A stretch of 64,000 nucleotides of DNA. Origin: Lachnospiraceae bacterium. Its GTDB lineage: Bacteria > Bacillota_A > Clostridia > Lachnospirales > Lachnospiraceae. The DNA lies in assembly GCA_018365895.1 (NCBI GenBank), contig JAGZJD010000002.1:1-64000 (forward strand). Reading direction: 5' to 3'. Shown piece by piece: positions 47,247 through 57,348 of this stretch. Positions within the stretch are counted from its first letter, which is position 1. Each line of letters opens with the position of its first letter. Made by a program: the position numbers and the translations under genes. The notes under the pieces are model-generated. The model searched no databases. It saw only the letters and a program-made list of their open reading frames with translations, and had not been told where the DNA came from.

Positions 47247-49366
47247 TACATACTTTTCCTTTCCGCAATTTCTGCCATTTTCGCGTCATTCAGACGAGTA
47301 TCGCCCTTTACGCGGGAATAGGATAAATATCCGTTCATTCGGTCAATTTTTGTTAGATTTGAACTTCCACAAACCGGACATACATCCATCGAAAGCTCTT
47401 CATGACCACAGTCATCACAGTAAGCCAATGACAGATTCACACCTTCATAAAATCCAAGTTCCATTGCACGGCGTACAAGGGATTTAATCGCCTCTTTATT
47501 ATAATTGATCGGATATTTTACATACTGAATTTTCCCGCCATTGAGAAGATCCCAGAATCTTCCTTCCAGATTCTGTTTTTCAATCGGCGTAATCTCTTCT
47601 GTTACATGACAGTGGAAACTGTTACTTACATATGAACGGTCAGAAACATTTTCAATGATCCCATATTTCTTGCGGAACTGCTGAACCTGAACACCACAGA
47701 GATTCTCTGCCGGAGTGCCGTAAATTGCATACAGATGTCCGTCTTCTTCTTTAAATTCATTAATGCGCTTGTTAATGTATTCCATTGTCTCAAGTGCAAA
47801 AGCACCGTCCTTCACAAGAGATTTCTTGTTGTGAAGCTGCTGCAGCTCATTCAGCGCTGTGATCCCAAAGGATGCTGTTGCGGATTTTAAAAGCGGTTTA
47901 ATCTTATCATACAATCCAAGATTACCACCGTAGAATCCTCCTTCACAATAAGCCAGCGGATTCGTTGACGCTTTCATTTCTCCAAGATATTCATAAGTAC
48001 GAATATGGAGCTGGCGGATCAATTCCAGATAATAGTCAAGCACTTTGAAGAAATCTTTGCTCTCCTGTTTCGCTTTCGCATAAATCATCGGAAGGTGAAG
48101 GCTGATCGCACCAATATTAAATCTTCCAACAAAAACCGGTTTATCATTATCATCTGCCGGACTCATGCCGCCTCTCTCATACCATGGAGAAAGGAATGCA
48201 CGGCATCCCATTGGACTGATGACTTTGCCATAGCGTTTGTACATACTTGCCACATATCCCTTACCGGTCAGACTTAACCAATCCGGATACATTGTCTTAC
48301 TGGAGCACTCAATTCCTGCTTCAAATACATCTTCCAACTCTTTCCCCGGTCCATGAAGGTTCTCATCATACAAAAATACAATCTTCGGAAATAATACCGG
48401 TTTTTTATGTCCCGGTTTGCCCTGTCCGTTTTGGCGCACTCTCAGCATCGTAATTGTTGCCAGCTTACCATACTTGGAAGTATTGATTCCGGCTGTTACT
48501 GTAATAAATGGATAATCACCGCGGCTTGAAGATACGGAGTTAAATTTATACTCCCATCCCTGGAATCCCTGTTCCATTTCCTTCTCAAGATCTTTCCATG
48601 CCATCTGCTCTACAACTTCTTCATCCAATCCCAGGCTTCTGTATTTTTCAATATATTTTTTATGGGATTTTCTTGCATACGGTTCAAGAATATCATCCAC
48701 GCTCGGAACAGTAAAGCCGCCATATTGCTGACTTGCAGCACTCAGTACGATATCCCCGATAACATCAAATGCCGTATCCAGTGTCTTCGGTTCGTTATAC
48801 CAGAGATTTCCCATCTCAAATCCGCCGGACAGTACATTCTGCACATCAAACAGACAGCAGTTCATTGTATCGCGTCTTGCAGACATATCATGAATATAAA
48901 TATAACCGTCACGGATCGCCTGAACTTCCTCAACTGTCAGGAAGAACTTCTTGTAGAGCTCTTTATTCAGCTCATTAAAGATCAGACTCCGTTTTGTAGA
49001 AACAAGAGCGCTGTCCGTATTACTGTTTTCTTTGTCTCCGATATACATAATCGACTGGCTTTTCTTATATACTTCATCCAGCATCTGAACAAAGTCCTGC
49101 TTATAATTGCGATAATCCCGATAGCTCTTCGCCACAAGCGGATTCACTCGCTCAAGCGCGCCTTCGACAATATTGTGCATCTGCGGAATATGTACTTCAT
49201 CTACACCCATCTCTTTTACTTTTTCTTCTACAAATCGGCAGATATCCTGTAATTCTTCTTCTGTAAATTTTACAAGTACACGATAGGCAGACTTATTAAC
49301 TGCCACAACAACCTTCTGTACATTAAACTCTTCTGCAGTACCGTCTTTCTTGATTACTTTCAGCAT
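47246..49366 (-). CDS. nrdD: anaerobic (class III) ribonucleoside-triphosphate reductase
   Basis: 706 residues. An ATP-cone domain (about 1-90) gives allosteric control; the catalytic barrel follows. The C-terminus carries the zinc site CDDCG...CPVCG and the glycyl-radical motif RMNGYLSYSR. It makes dNTPs without oxygen and marks the host as an anaerobe. First gene of nrdD-nrdG-dut. Confidence 0.97.
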   Translation of the reverse strand: MLKVIKKDGTAEEFNVQKVVVAVNKSAYRVLVKFTEEELQDICRFVEEKVKEMGVDEVHIPQMHNIVEGALERVNPLVAKSYRDYRNYKQDFVQMLDEVYKKSQSIMYIGDKENSNTDSALVSTKRSLIFNELNKELYKKFFLTVEEVQAIRDGYIYIHDMSARRDTMNCCLFDVQNVLSGGFEMGNLWYNEPKTLDTAFDVIGDIVLSAASQQYGGFTVPSVDDILEPYARKSHKKYIEKYRSLGLDEEVVEQMAWKDLEKEMEQGFQGWEYKFNSVSSSRGDYPFITVTAGINTSKYGKLATITMLRVRQNGQGKPGHKKPVLFPKIVFLYDENLHGPGKELEDVFEAGIECSSKTMYPDWLSLTGKGYVASMYKRYGKVISPMGCRAFLSPWYERGGMSPADDNDKPVFVGRFNIGAISLHLPMIYAKAKQESKDFFKVLDYYLELIRQLHIRTYEYLGEMKASTNPLAYCEGGFYGGNLGLYDKIKPLLKSATASFGITALNELQQLHNKKSLVKDGAFALETMEYINKRINEFKEEDGHLYAIYGTPAENLCGVQVQQFRKKYGIIENVSDRSYVSNSFHCHVTEEITPIEKQNLEGRFWDLLNGGKIQYVKYPINYNKEAIKSLVRRAMELGFYEGVNLSLAYCDDCGHEELSMDVCPVCGSSNLTKIDRMNGYLSYSRVKGDTRLNDAKMAEIAERKSM

Positions 49367-49436
49367 TGCCTTACTCCTTCCTCTACTATAATCAAATCTA
49401 TGATTCGCATATGTTGTATACTTTTCTCCCCTTTAA

Positions 49437-49496
49437 ACACAATATAGTGTATAAAGACCATGTAATATAGTACCTTATACACTATAGGAAAGTCAA
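49437..49496 (-). promoter_or_regulatory. nrdD promoter with two NrdR-box-like sites
   Basis: Promoter TTGACT (49491-49496), 18 bp, TACTAT (49467-49472). ACACAATATAGTGT (49437-49450) closely fits the NrdR consensus (ACACWATATNTWGTGT). A weaker copy, ATGTAATATAGTAC (49460-49473), overlaps the -10 box 23 bp away. Paired boxes over a promoter are the usual NrdR arrangement, repressing reductase genes when ATP or dATP is bound. Confidence 0.75.
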
Positions 49497-49530
49497 TATA
49501 CAAATGCACCAAATTTTTCACTGCTTCTGT

Positions 49531-50304
49531 CTAATTTCCGCATTCTATACTGATCTCATTAAACTGTTTTAGAATATCATCAATCGTAAGAACTGCCTTT
49601 TCCTTACCTTTTTTATCCAACACACACTGCCCCTGATGCATCATCAAAAGGCGGCTTCCATATTCCACCGCATAACGAAGATTATGAGTAACCATTATCG
49701 TTGTGATATGCTTCTCTTTCACAATCTGATCTGTCAACGCCATAATTAAGTCTGCTGTCTTTGGATCTAATGCTGCCGTATGCTCATCTAAAATCAGAAA
49801 ATCAATCGGCGTCATAGTAGACATTAAAAGCGCCATCGCCTGACGCTGTCCCCCAGAAAGCGCTCCTACTTTTGTATCCAGTTTTTGTTCCAGTCCAAGA
49901 TTCAACTGGCGAAGCAGTTCCCGGTAATGTTCTATCTGCTTTCGGTTTGTTCCTCTTTGCAGTCCAAAAAAACTTCCTTTATGATCTGCCAACGACATAT
50001 TTTCCAAAATCGTCATGTCCGGACAAGTTCCAAGCGCCGGATTCTGGTACACTCTTCCAATTCTGCGGCTGCGCTGGAACTCCTTTTCCTTTGTAATATC
50101 TTTCCCATTTATAAAAATTTTACCGGATTCCACCGGAATACTTCCACAGATAATGTTTAACATAGATGTTTTACCGGAACCGTTACTTCCGACAACCGAA
50201 ACAAATTCTCCATCCTCAATCTGCAGATTAAAATGTTCAAAAAGGCACATCTCATTTAATGTTCCCGGATTATAATATTTGTCAATTTCTTTAAGCTCCA
50301 GCAT
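49531..50304 (-). CDS. trpZ: ABC transporter ATPase, TrpZ type
   Basis: 257 residues with Walker A GSNGSGKTS, signature LSGGQRQAM and Walker B LILDEHTAALD plus MVTHNLRYA. Overlaps the permease gene by 14 bases. With the Trp T-box upstream it is the energy subunit of a predicted tryptophan importer. Confidence 0.88.
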   Translation of the reverse strand: MLELKEIDKYYNPGTLNEMCLFEHFNLQIEDGEFVSVVGSNGSGKTSMLNIICGSIPVESGKIFINGKDITKEKEFQRSRRIGRVYQNPALGTCPDMTILENMSLADHKGSFFGLQRGTNRKQIEHYRELLRQLNLGLEQKLDTKVGALSGGQRQAMALLMSTMTPIDFLILDEHTAALDPKTADLIMALTDQIVKEKHITTIMVTHNLRYAVEYGSRLLMMHQGQCVLDKKGKEKAVLTIDDILKQFNEISIECGN

Positions 50305-51178
50305 GTTTCTTTACCCTCTTCTTTCTGTCCATACTAATGATTAAAATCACAAGAAACAGTACCGCCGTGATCAATTTCATATCCTGCGGCTCAAAATTCC
50401 GGATTGCCAGCGCCGCACAGGCTTTATAGATCACTGCACCGATCAGAACCGTTGTTGTTGTCTGAAGTAACGATATGTTTTTAAACAGGCTTGTTCCGAT
50501 AATCACACTTGCCAGACCGATCACAATTGCTCCGGTACCCATAGAAATTTCAAAAACTCTTTCCTCCTGACAGAAAATACAGCCAGCCATTGACACAAGC
50601 CCATTGGCAATCGCAAGTCCGAGAATTTTCACATTTCCCGCATCTTTTGCAAGGGATGTAACAAGCGTTTCATTGTTACCAACCGCCCGCAGAAGGTATC
50701 CGGAACGGGTTTTCATATACAGATCAAGCAGAATTTTTGCAATCACTGCGACAATAACAATGATAAGCAATGTGCGATACGGAAGTAATCCTTTCGGAAC
50801 AATCTTGTTCAGCAATTCATTGGAAAAAATGGTTTTCTGCGAAAACAGCGGAACATTTGACGTCCCTGCAATTCTGAGATTGATCGTCCAGAGCGCTGTC
50901 ATCATAATAATTCCGGACAGCAGATCACGCACTTTGCATTTCACATGGATCAGTCCTGTACAGATTCCTGCAGCTGCTCCTGCTGCAAAAGATATAAAAA
51001 GTGTCAAAAATGGATTAAGTCCCCGCGTAAGCATTGCCGCACTAATGGCAGCGCCAAGCGGAAAACTTCCGTCTACCGTCAGATCCGGAAAATCCAGTAT
51101 TTTGTATGTGATATAAACTCCCAGCGCCAGAATTCCGTAAATGAATCCCTGCTCCAGAATTGATATGATCAGATTCAT
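50291..51178 (-). CDS. trpY: ABC transporter permease, TrpY type
   Basis: 295 residues, about eight or nine membrane helices of the branched-chain/ribose-type permease superfamily, with DFPDLTVDGSFPLGAA near the start, typical of this subfamily. Lies 50 bases after the binding protein gene. Confidence 0.86.
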   Translation of the reverse strand: MNLIISILEQGFIYGILALGVYITYKILDFPDLTVDGSFPLGAAISAAMLTRGLNPFLTLFISFAAGAAAGICTGLIHVKCKVRDLLSGIIMMTALWTINLRIAGTSNVPLFSQKTIFSNELLNKIVPKGLLPYRTLLIIVIVAVIAKILLDLYMKTRSGYLLRAVGNNETLVTSLAKDAGNVKILGLAIANGLVSMAGCIFCQEERVFEISMGTGAIVIGLASVIIGTSLFKNISLLQTTTTVLIGAVIYKACAALAIRNFEPQDMKLITAVLFLVILIISMDRKKRVKKHAGA

Positions 51179-51228
51179 GTTGATTGTCCCCCATTCCTTC
51201 GATATCTGTTTTTCTACAGGTTTCCCTT

Positions 51229-52251
51229 CTATTTGGAAATTGTCTCGAACACTTCTGCTGCTCTTTCATTCAGTGACTCCGGAATCTGAATACCAAGCGC
51301 TTCTGCTGCTTCTGTGTTGATATAAAGACTGCTTCCTTCGATGACTTCTGCCGTCATTTCACTTGCTTTTGATTCACCTTTCAGCACTTTTGCCGCCATA
51401 CGGCCTGTCTGTTTGCCAAGTTCCACATAATCCAGTCCCTCTGCTGCCAGGCATCCAAGTTTTATCTGTTCAATCTCACTTCCAAATACCGGAATAGTTT
51501 TCTTTGTTGCTTTTTCTAAAATTGTGGTAAGCGAGTTTACTACTGTATTGTCTGTCAGATTTGTCATGCAGTCTACTTTTGACAACAGGCTTTCTGTTGC
51601 CAGAGGAATATCTGCTGTTGCTGTAATACCTGCCTTTTCAATCGTAAATCCATACTCCGGCGCCAGTTTTTCATAAGTTTCAATGGCTGAAATAGAGTTC
51701 GCTTCACTTGTTGTATACATAATTCCAATGGTCTTCGCCTCCGGAAGCATTTCACGGATCATTTTCAATTGCTCTTCAATCGGAAGCTGATCACTTGTTC
51801 CCGTCACTTCTCCAACCGGATTTCCTTCTTCATCCGTTAATTGAGCGGCCGCTGTATCTGTCACAGCAGTATAAATTACCGGAATTCCCATATCCATAGC
51901 TGCATTATAGGCTGTTTGAGCGCTCGGTGTTGCTATGGCGCAGATCAGATCTGCCTGATCCGATACAAACGTATCTGCAATCTGTCCTGCCGTTCCCATA
52001 TCTGCTGCTGCATTTTTATAGGTAATTGTAAGATTCTTTCCTTCTTCAATCCCTTCTTCTTTCAGACCTTCCAAAAAGCCTTCCCGGCAGTTGTCAAGAG
52101 AGCCATGTTCTGCAAACTGTGATATTCCGATCTGATATTCTTCTGCCTTGCTTTGACTGTCCTTTGCTTCATTTTTTGCATTTCCGCACCCTGTGAATAC
52201 TCCCATTGTGAATGCTACTGCCAATAAAATTGCTGTTACTTTTCTCTTCAT
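51229..52251 (-). CDS. trpX: ABC transporter substrate-binding lipoprotein, TrpX type
   Basis: 340 residues, ABC_sub_bind family. Lipoprotein signal with lipobox FTGC (Cys at about 22), then a periplasmic-binding fold starting YQIGISQFAEHGSLDN. Families with this fold behind Trp T-boxes have been predicted to carry tryptophan; the leader here has a Trp specifier, which supports that. Confidence 0.88.
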   Translation of the reverse strand: MKRKVTAILLAVAFTMGVFTGCGNAKNEAKDSQSKAEEYQIGISQFAEHGSLDNCREGFLEGLKEEGIEEGKNLTITYKNAAADMGTAGQIADTFVSDQADLICAIATPSAQTAYNAAMDMGIPVIYTAVTDTAAAQLTDEEGNPVGEVTGTSDQLPIEEQLKMIREMLPEAKTIGIMYTTSEANSISAIETYEKLAPEYGFTIEKAGITATADIPLATESLLSKVDCMTNLTDNTVVNSLTTILEKATKKTIPVFGSEIEQIKLGCLAAEGLDYVELGKQTGRMAAKVLKGESKASEMTAEVIEGSSLYINTEAAEALGIQIPESLNERAAEVFETISK

Positions 52252-52361
52252 AATTCATTCTCCTTCTTTATTCTGCATTTTCGCGTTTTCCAACCAAAGA
52301 GTTCTATGCCTCACTCTCTGATTCATGTCAGTTCAGAAGGGGCTGTCAATGGTCGATACAA

Positions 52362-52677
52362 CGAAAAAACCGCCCCAGGCTATTCGCCTGAGACGGTAAT
52401 AAAATCTTATTATCGCGGTACCACTCAACTTGACAATCTGTCCACTTTCTCATGTACTAACATACATTCCTAATTGGTAACGGGTTCGGTTCCCGTCAGC
52501 GTCTACTTAAATGAAATCTCATCTGTTCAAGCTGCCCTCGAAAGTCCATTCAGTCATCTGCTCTATACAGCAATCCCACCATCTGCTGCTCTCTGTAATA
52601 TTACCTGATCACTTACTCCTCTTTCTCAACGGTTTTTCTATGTTCTACACTTTACCACGGTAAATTATATTTGTCAA
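52362..52677 (-). promoter_or_regulatory. Trp T-box leader and promoter of trpXYZ
   Basis: Promoter TTGACA (52672-52677), 17 bp, TAAAGT (52649-52654). T-box core GTGGTACCGCGA around 52411-52424, then a terminator hairpin ACCGCCCCAGGC/GCCTGAGACGGT followed by TTTTTT (52362-52397). In the specifier region GAA (52549-52551) is followed by TGG (52546-52548), the tryptophan codon. About 110 nt separate the terminator from trpX. Confidence 0.92.
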
Positions 52678-52742
52678 TATATCTTATGCAATTTTCTGAA
52701 AATGTGTGTCTGCACAGCATTTTTTTCAAAACAATATCTTAA

Positions 52743-54395
52743 TTATTTTAATTTCTCAATGCAGGCACGCACACGGGCTTCAAAAATGTCTTTGCCGACA
52801 AACTGAATAATAGAATACAGATCCGGCGTATTTTTATGTCCTGTTACCGCAACGCGGAGCATACCGCAGGCGTCTGCGATCATTCCTTTATACGCTTCCG
52901 GATTCGCCTTATATTCCTTCTTATTTGCACAGTAGTTTTTCGCTCCTGCGATTACTTTCACATCTTCAAACCATTTTTCCGCATCTGTATCAAACTCATA
53001 CCCTTCCAGATAAGCGTCCAGAAGCTCAATAATGTCTTCTTTCGGTCTTGTCTCGTCAAATTCATAGGCATCAATCGTCTTCTCCAGATTGTAGAGGTAT
53101 GGATACATTTCTGACAGATCAGACCATTTTCCAACGTCACGGCGCACTTTATTGCCATTATATTTCCAAAGCTTAATGCTGCCTTTGAACTTTTCCTCAT
53201 CGGCTTCAATGATTGCTGAAAGTTTCTCATCGTAGTTTGCTGCCCAGGCTTTGATTTCTTCAAATAACTGCTCTTCTGTCTTCTCTGCAATGACACGCTT
53301 GCTGATATCATTTAATTTCACAATGTCAAACAGCGCTCCGCTGACACTCATTTTGGAAAGTCGGAATTCAAATTCAGAATTATCTGCCTCCGGATTATCA
53401 CGTCTCCACTCTTCATAGTCAGAGTTGGCAATCGTCAGCATATATTCTATCAGAGATTCCTTCGGATATCCCTGCTCACTGTAATAGCTCACTGCTGCTT
53501 CCGGATCTTTTCTCTTACTGAGTTTTCTCTTAGAACCATTCTCGCTCTTCATAATCGGAGCAATATGCGCATAAGCCGGAAGCGGGAAGCCAAACGCTGC
53601 AAATAACTGTTCGTGGATCGGATAAGAAGAAATCCACTCATCTCCGCGGATAACGTGTGTTGTTCCCATCAGGTAATCGTCGATGGCATGGGCTGCATGG
53701 TAAGTCGGAATCCCATCTGTCTTTAAGAGTACAACATCATTGATGTTCTCCGGCAGTTCAATATCTCCTTTGATCAGGTCATGGCAAACTGCCTTCTTCT
53801 CTTTATCCCCATTGGAACGAAGACGCACAACAAACTTATCCCCACGTTTTACTCTCTCATAAGCTTCTTCCGGAGATAACTTTCTGCATGCGGCGTATTC
53901 TCCGTAATAACCCATATCTTCTTTCTTCTCTTCCTGCTCCTTACGGATTGCAGTAAGCGCTTCTTCTGTACAGAAACACGGGTATGCTCCGCCTTCTTCC
54001 ATCAGACGTTTCACATAGGCACGATAAATCTGTTTTCTGTGACTCTGAATATACGGACCATAAACGCCTCTTTCCGGTTCAAAAGGTCCCTCGTCAAACT
54101 CAATCCCATACTGATGTAAAGCAGAAACAATCTGTCCGATTCCGTCTTCAATCTCACGCTTCGCGTCGGTATCTTCAATTCTTAAATAAAACACACCGTC
54201 AGACTGCGCTGCCATTCTCCATGAAACAAGTGCTGCATACAGTCCTCCTACATGCATATATCCTGTCGGGCTTGGTGCGAATCTTGTCACACATGCCCCC
54301 TCTTTTAAGTTTCTTCTTGGATAAGCAGCTTCAATCTCTGCTGCCTCTTTCTCTACATCGTCAAAAATCAACGCTGCAACTTCTCTCCAGTCCAT
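52743..54395 (-). CDS. gltX: glutamyl-tRNA synthetase
   Basis: 550 residues, class I synthetase. HIGH-type motif in APSPTGYMHVGG, KMSKS-type motif KLSKR near residue 290, and an alpha-helical anticodon-binding end. It is the longer GluRS form found in Clostridia. Whether it also charges tRNA-Gln depends on a GatCAB elsewhere. GGAGGAAG precedes the ATG. Confidence 0.95.
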   Translation of the reverse strand: MDWREVAALIFDDVEKEAAEIEAAYPRRNLKEGACVTRFAPSPTGYMHVGGLYAALVSWRMAAQSDGVFYLRIEDTDAKREIEDGIGQIVSALHQYGIEFDEGPFEPERGVYGPYIQSHRKQIYRAYVKRLMEEGGAYPCFCTEEALTAIRKEQEEKKEDMGYYGEYAACRKLSPEEAYERVKRGDKFVVRLRSNGDKEKKAVCHDLIKGDIELPENINDVVLLKTDGIPTYHAAHAIDDYLMGTTHVIRGDEWISSYPIHEQLFAAFGFPLPAYAHIAPIMKSENGSKRKLSKRKDPEAAVSYYSEQGYPKESLIEYMLTIANSDYEEWRRDNPEADNSEFEFRLSKMSVSGALFDIVKLNDISKRVIAEKTEEQLFEEIKAWAANYDEKLSAIIEADEEKFKGSIKLWKYNGNKVRRDVGKWSDLSEMYPYLYNLEKTIDAYEFDETRPKEDIIELLDAYLEGYEFDTDAEKWFEDVKVIAGAKNYCANKKEYKANPEAYKGMIADACGMLRVAVTGHKNTPDLYSIIQFVGKDIFEARVRACIEKLK

Positions 54396-54466
54396 TTATC
54401 TTCCTCCTAAAAATGATTTTACTCATTGCTATTCACTTCTGTTATTGTAGCAAATATCGTTCCGAT

Positions 54467-54811
54467 TTAAAAGGATTTTTTCGCTATTCTAATATTCTTC
54501 TTTCCTGCCATTTCGTAAACAAGCACTGCAAACAGTGCAATGTTTCTGATCAGAGCGCCTTCCTCCCCTAATTACATCGCTGTTGCACACATTCCAAGCG
54601 CTACTTCTGATAAAAGTGACAGCATTTCTACCTCATGCATAGAAGTAAAACCAAGCCCGTGAATTCCAAGCCCTCCCAGACAGTAAGGTCCAATCAATAC
54701 ACCTGCGATCAAATACGCTGTCACATCCGGCAGTCTCATTTTCGTAAATACTCTCATCATCAGAAGTCCTGCTAACAACGCAATTGATACATTCAATAAT
54801 ACATAACTCAT
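54467..54811 (-). pseudogene. decayed cation/proton antiporter (CPA2)
   Basis: From the ATG at 54811 about 79 residues match the start of a CPA2 antiporter (MRLPDVTAYLIAGVLIGP, LSLLSEVALG) and end at a TAA (54572). The same frame goes on with LGEEGALIRNIALFAVLVYEMAG and a second stop at 54467, which looks like the end of the same family. The central 250 or so residues are missing and a stop sits where CAA would give Gln. No clear ribosome site. This is a gene with an internal deletion and a nonsense codon. Confidence 0.75.
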
Positions 54812-54902
54812 TTTTCTCATTCTTTTATTTCTATATTTCGTGTCTGAATCACAAGTATACGCCTGAACACGCAAAAACACAAGGAAGAAAAATTATTTAC
54901 CG

Positions 54903-55376
54903 CTATTCTAAAATCAGTTCCATGTGCGTTTTCTTTGGTTTCATTCCCATTTTTTCATAAAAATGCTTCGCACTCTCATTGCCTTCCCACACATTTAATG
55001 TCACTTCATAACATTCCAGGCGTTTTGCCTCCTGTTTGACGAATTCAAACAACTGTCTGCCAATATATTTTCCCCGAATTGTACTGTCTACACAGAGATC
55101 ATCCACATACAAAATCCGGAACGGAATCATATTATTAGACTGTATCGGTTCCTGAATTTTACAAAATACATATCCAAGCACTTCATCATTCTCATCAACT
55201 GCCACATAAACAGGTTTTTGCTCATCCATAATTTTTACTTTTAATTCTTCATCAGTATATTTGGTTGTTCCCGGAATGAAAATATCCGGACGCAGATTTG
55301 CATGGATTTCTAGCACCTGACTTAGTAACTCTTTTATTTTTTTAATATCTTTTTCTTCTGCTCTTCTGATTTCCAT
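54903..55376 (-). CDS. GNAT-family N-acetyltransferase
   Basis: 157 residues with the GNAT fold: beta strand VYVAVDENDEVLGYV, then acetyl-CoA loop RGKYIGRQLF (motif A) and C-terminal NVWEGNESAKHFYEKMGM. The acceptor substrate is unknown. It lies 32 bases after the desulfidase-like gene and is likely co-transcribed. Confidence 0.9.
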   Translation of the reverse strand: MEIRRAEEKDIKKIKELLSQVLEIHANLRPDIFIPGTTKYTDEELKVKIMDEQKPVYVAVDENDEVLGYVFCKIQEPIQSNNMIPFRILYVDDLCVDSTIRGKYIGRQLFEFVKQEAKRLECYEVTLNVWEGNESAKHFYEKMGMKPKKTHMELILE

Positions 55377-55408
55377 AGTCGTTTTCCTTTTTTATCCATA
55401 TATAATTG

Positions 55409-56734
55409 CTATGACTTCGCTTCCATAATTTCCAAAATCACAGTATCCGTATCTGCCATACCTTTTTTCCCAATAAGCGCCATGTTAGAAATGCATTCTT
55501 CCGGAGTATTTCCGCAAATACCATCACTTGCCCTGAGCGGTGCATCATAAACCGCGGTAATTGCTGACATGAGCGCTGCCGTCGATCCTGTTGCTACTTT
55601 CATGGAACATCCTACCTTTCCTCCGTCGCAGAGCATTCCGGTTACCGTTCCTGTCATATTGCGAACCGCATATCCGATCTGCTCATTTGTCCCTCCGAAA
55701 AGATATGCCATTCCTGCCGCCGCTGCTGTTGATGCTGCCATTACACAAGTACACATCGGTGATAATTTTCCAATCTTTGCATTGATATAACGATTCACAA
55801 GATGAGAAAGCGCAAGTGCGCGCACCTCCTGCTCCGGTGATGCTCCAACCGCCATCGCTGTCTCACTTACCGGCAGAATTGCAACCAGACCTTTTGTTCC
55901 CGCACCGGAACTACTCATCGTAGGAAGCGGGCAGCCATCGAGACGACTCTCTGCCGCTGAAGCAACTTTCGTAATGATCCGCGCCATCAGGTCATTCCCC
56001 AGAAGAGCTTTTCCTGATATGTTTTCAGTTCCCGTTTCTTCTGAGCGAAATGCATCTGCAATCCCGACACCTGTTTTCTTTGTCTCAGAATATTTTGCAA
56101 GCTCTACATTCATTTCCACACCATCAAGCAAAAAATGCAGTTCTTCTTCCGTTACCGTGTCAACCAGATCCCGCATGTCTGAAATCCTCATCTGACAGAG
56201 CTTCTCCACAAGTGGATGCTCTCCTCCTGCACTTCCATTCACTGCCTGTTCCAGAATTGATCTGTCATTTTTTGCAAGATACACTACGTTTGTATGTGCG
56301 CCTCGTATTTCGCAGATAGATGTTTCTTTGCCGGAAATCATTTCACAACACACGAAAATACTCTTCTCCTCCTTGGCAACTTTAACATGCACCCGATCTT
56401 TTTCAATCAGTTTAAATGCCTGTTCCAGTGTCTCATTCGTGACATCTTCTAATAATTCCAGTCCCTTTTCCGGATTTTTCAGAACTGCTCCCAGTGCCGC
56501 TGCATAGGGAAGTCCTACTTCTTTGCAGTTTGGAATTCCTGCTGACATGCCATTCTTGTAAATTCCTGCATTTACCCTGATTTCTATCTGATCCGGTATT
56601 TCTCCCAGAACTTTTCCGGCGTTTGCCGCACAGAGCGCAACACAAACCGGCTCTGTACAGCCAAGAGCCGGTATTACATCTCCTTTAAGTAAAGTCAGCA
56701 TTTCTTCTTTTGTCATTTGAATCTGTTGTTTCAT
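55409..56734 (-). CDS. L-cysteine desulfidase-like / UPF0597 protein
   Basis: 441 residues of the YhaM/CyuA and serine dehydratase alpha-like family. Cys26 in ALGCTEP and two further Cys-rich spots (PMCTCVM and CDGGKVGCSMK) fit iron-sulfur ligands. Characterised relatives split L-cysteine to pyruvate, ammonia and sulfide. A serine or other amino-acid deaminase is the alternative. It lies between an EamA half-transporter and the GNAT gene. Confidence 0.85.
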   Translation of the reverse strand: MKQQIQMTKEEMLTLLKGDVIPALGCTEPVCVALCAANAGKVLGEIPDQIEIRVNAGIYKNGMSAGIPNCKEVGLPYAAALGAVLKNPEKGLELLEDVTNETLEQAFKLIEKDRVHVKVAKEEKSIFVCCEMISGKETSICEIRGAHTNVVYLAKNDRSILEQAVNGSAGGEHPLVEKLCQMRISDMRDLVDTVTEEELHFLLDGVEMNVELAKYSETKKTGVGIADAFRSEETGTENISGKALLGNDLMARIITKVASAAESRLDGCPLPTMSSSGAGTKGLVAILPVSETAMAVGASPEQEVRALALSHLVNRYINAKIGKLSPMCTCVMAASTAAAAGMAYLFGGTNEQIGYAVRNMTGTVTGMLCDGGKVGCSMKVATGSTAALMSAITAVYDAPLRASDGICGNTPEECISNMALIGKKGMADTDTVILEIMEAKS

Positions 56735-56787
56735 AATTATTATTACCTCATCTATTCATACCCTCGTCCACGTGTTACTTTATTTGT

Positions 56788-57201
56788 TTATAACACCATA
56801 AGCAATGTTCCGGCACAAATCAACACACAGCCAATCAATGACTTTACTGTGAATGTTTCATGCAAAAAGGCAAATGCCAGCACCAATGTAATCACAATGC
56901 TTAATTTATCAATGGACACAACTTTTGATACATCTCCAATCTGCAGCGCCCTATAATAACATAGCCAGGATGCACCTGTTGCCAAACCGGATAAAATCAG
57001 AAACATCCAGCTTTTCTTGCTGATTTCTGAAATTCCGCTCTGCGCATTCGTTAGGAACACCATTCCCCATGCCATAAATACCACTACTACTGTTCGGATT
57101 GCTGTGGCAAGATTGGAATTGACTCCATTAATACCAATCTTGGCTAATATCGACGTGAGCGCCGCAAATACTGCTGACAAGAGAGCAAATAAAAACCACA
57201 T
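56788..57201 (-). CDS. EamA-family half-size membrane transporter
   Basis: 137 residues with four to five membrane helices and one EamA repeat (ends LHETFTVKSLIGCVLICAGTLL). Half-size members act as dimers. Its place before the cysteine-desulfidase-like gene may suggest export of an amino acid or product, but this is only context. AAGGATG lies before the ATG. Confidence 0.88.
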   Translation of the reverse strand: MWFLFALLSAVFAALTSILAKIGINGVNSNLATAIRTVVVVFMAWGMVFLTNAQSGISEISKKSWMFLILSGLATGASWLCYYRALQIGDVSKVVSIDKLSIVITLVLAFAFLHETFTVKSLIGCVLICAGTLLMVL

Positions 57202-57348
57202 TTTACCACATCCTTAATTGTAAACTACAACTATCATTTTTCACTTTCTAATTTACTCTTTTTTCTATCTGCCTGCAAGCTTTATTCCAACAACTTCTTC
57301 TATCTTTGATTTCTTATAAAGCTATCACAATAAACTTTTTTCTATATA

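Noticed and set aside
52678..52742. Terminator of gltX
   Set aside because: Only a four-base TGTG/CACA stem with a poor tail is visible, so I could not support it.
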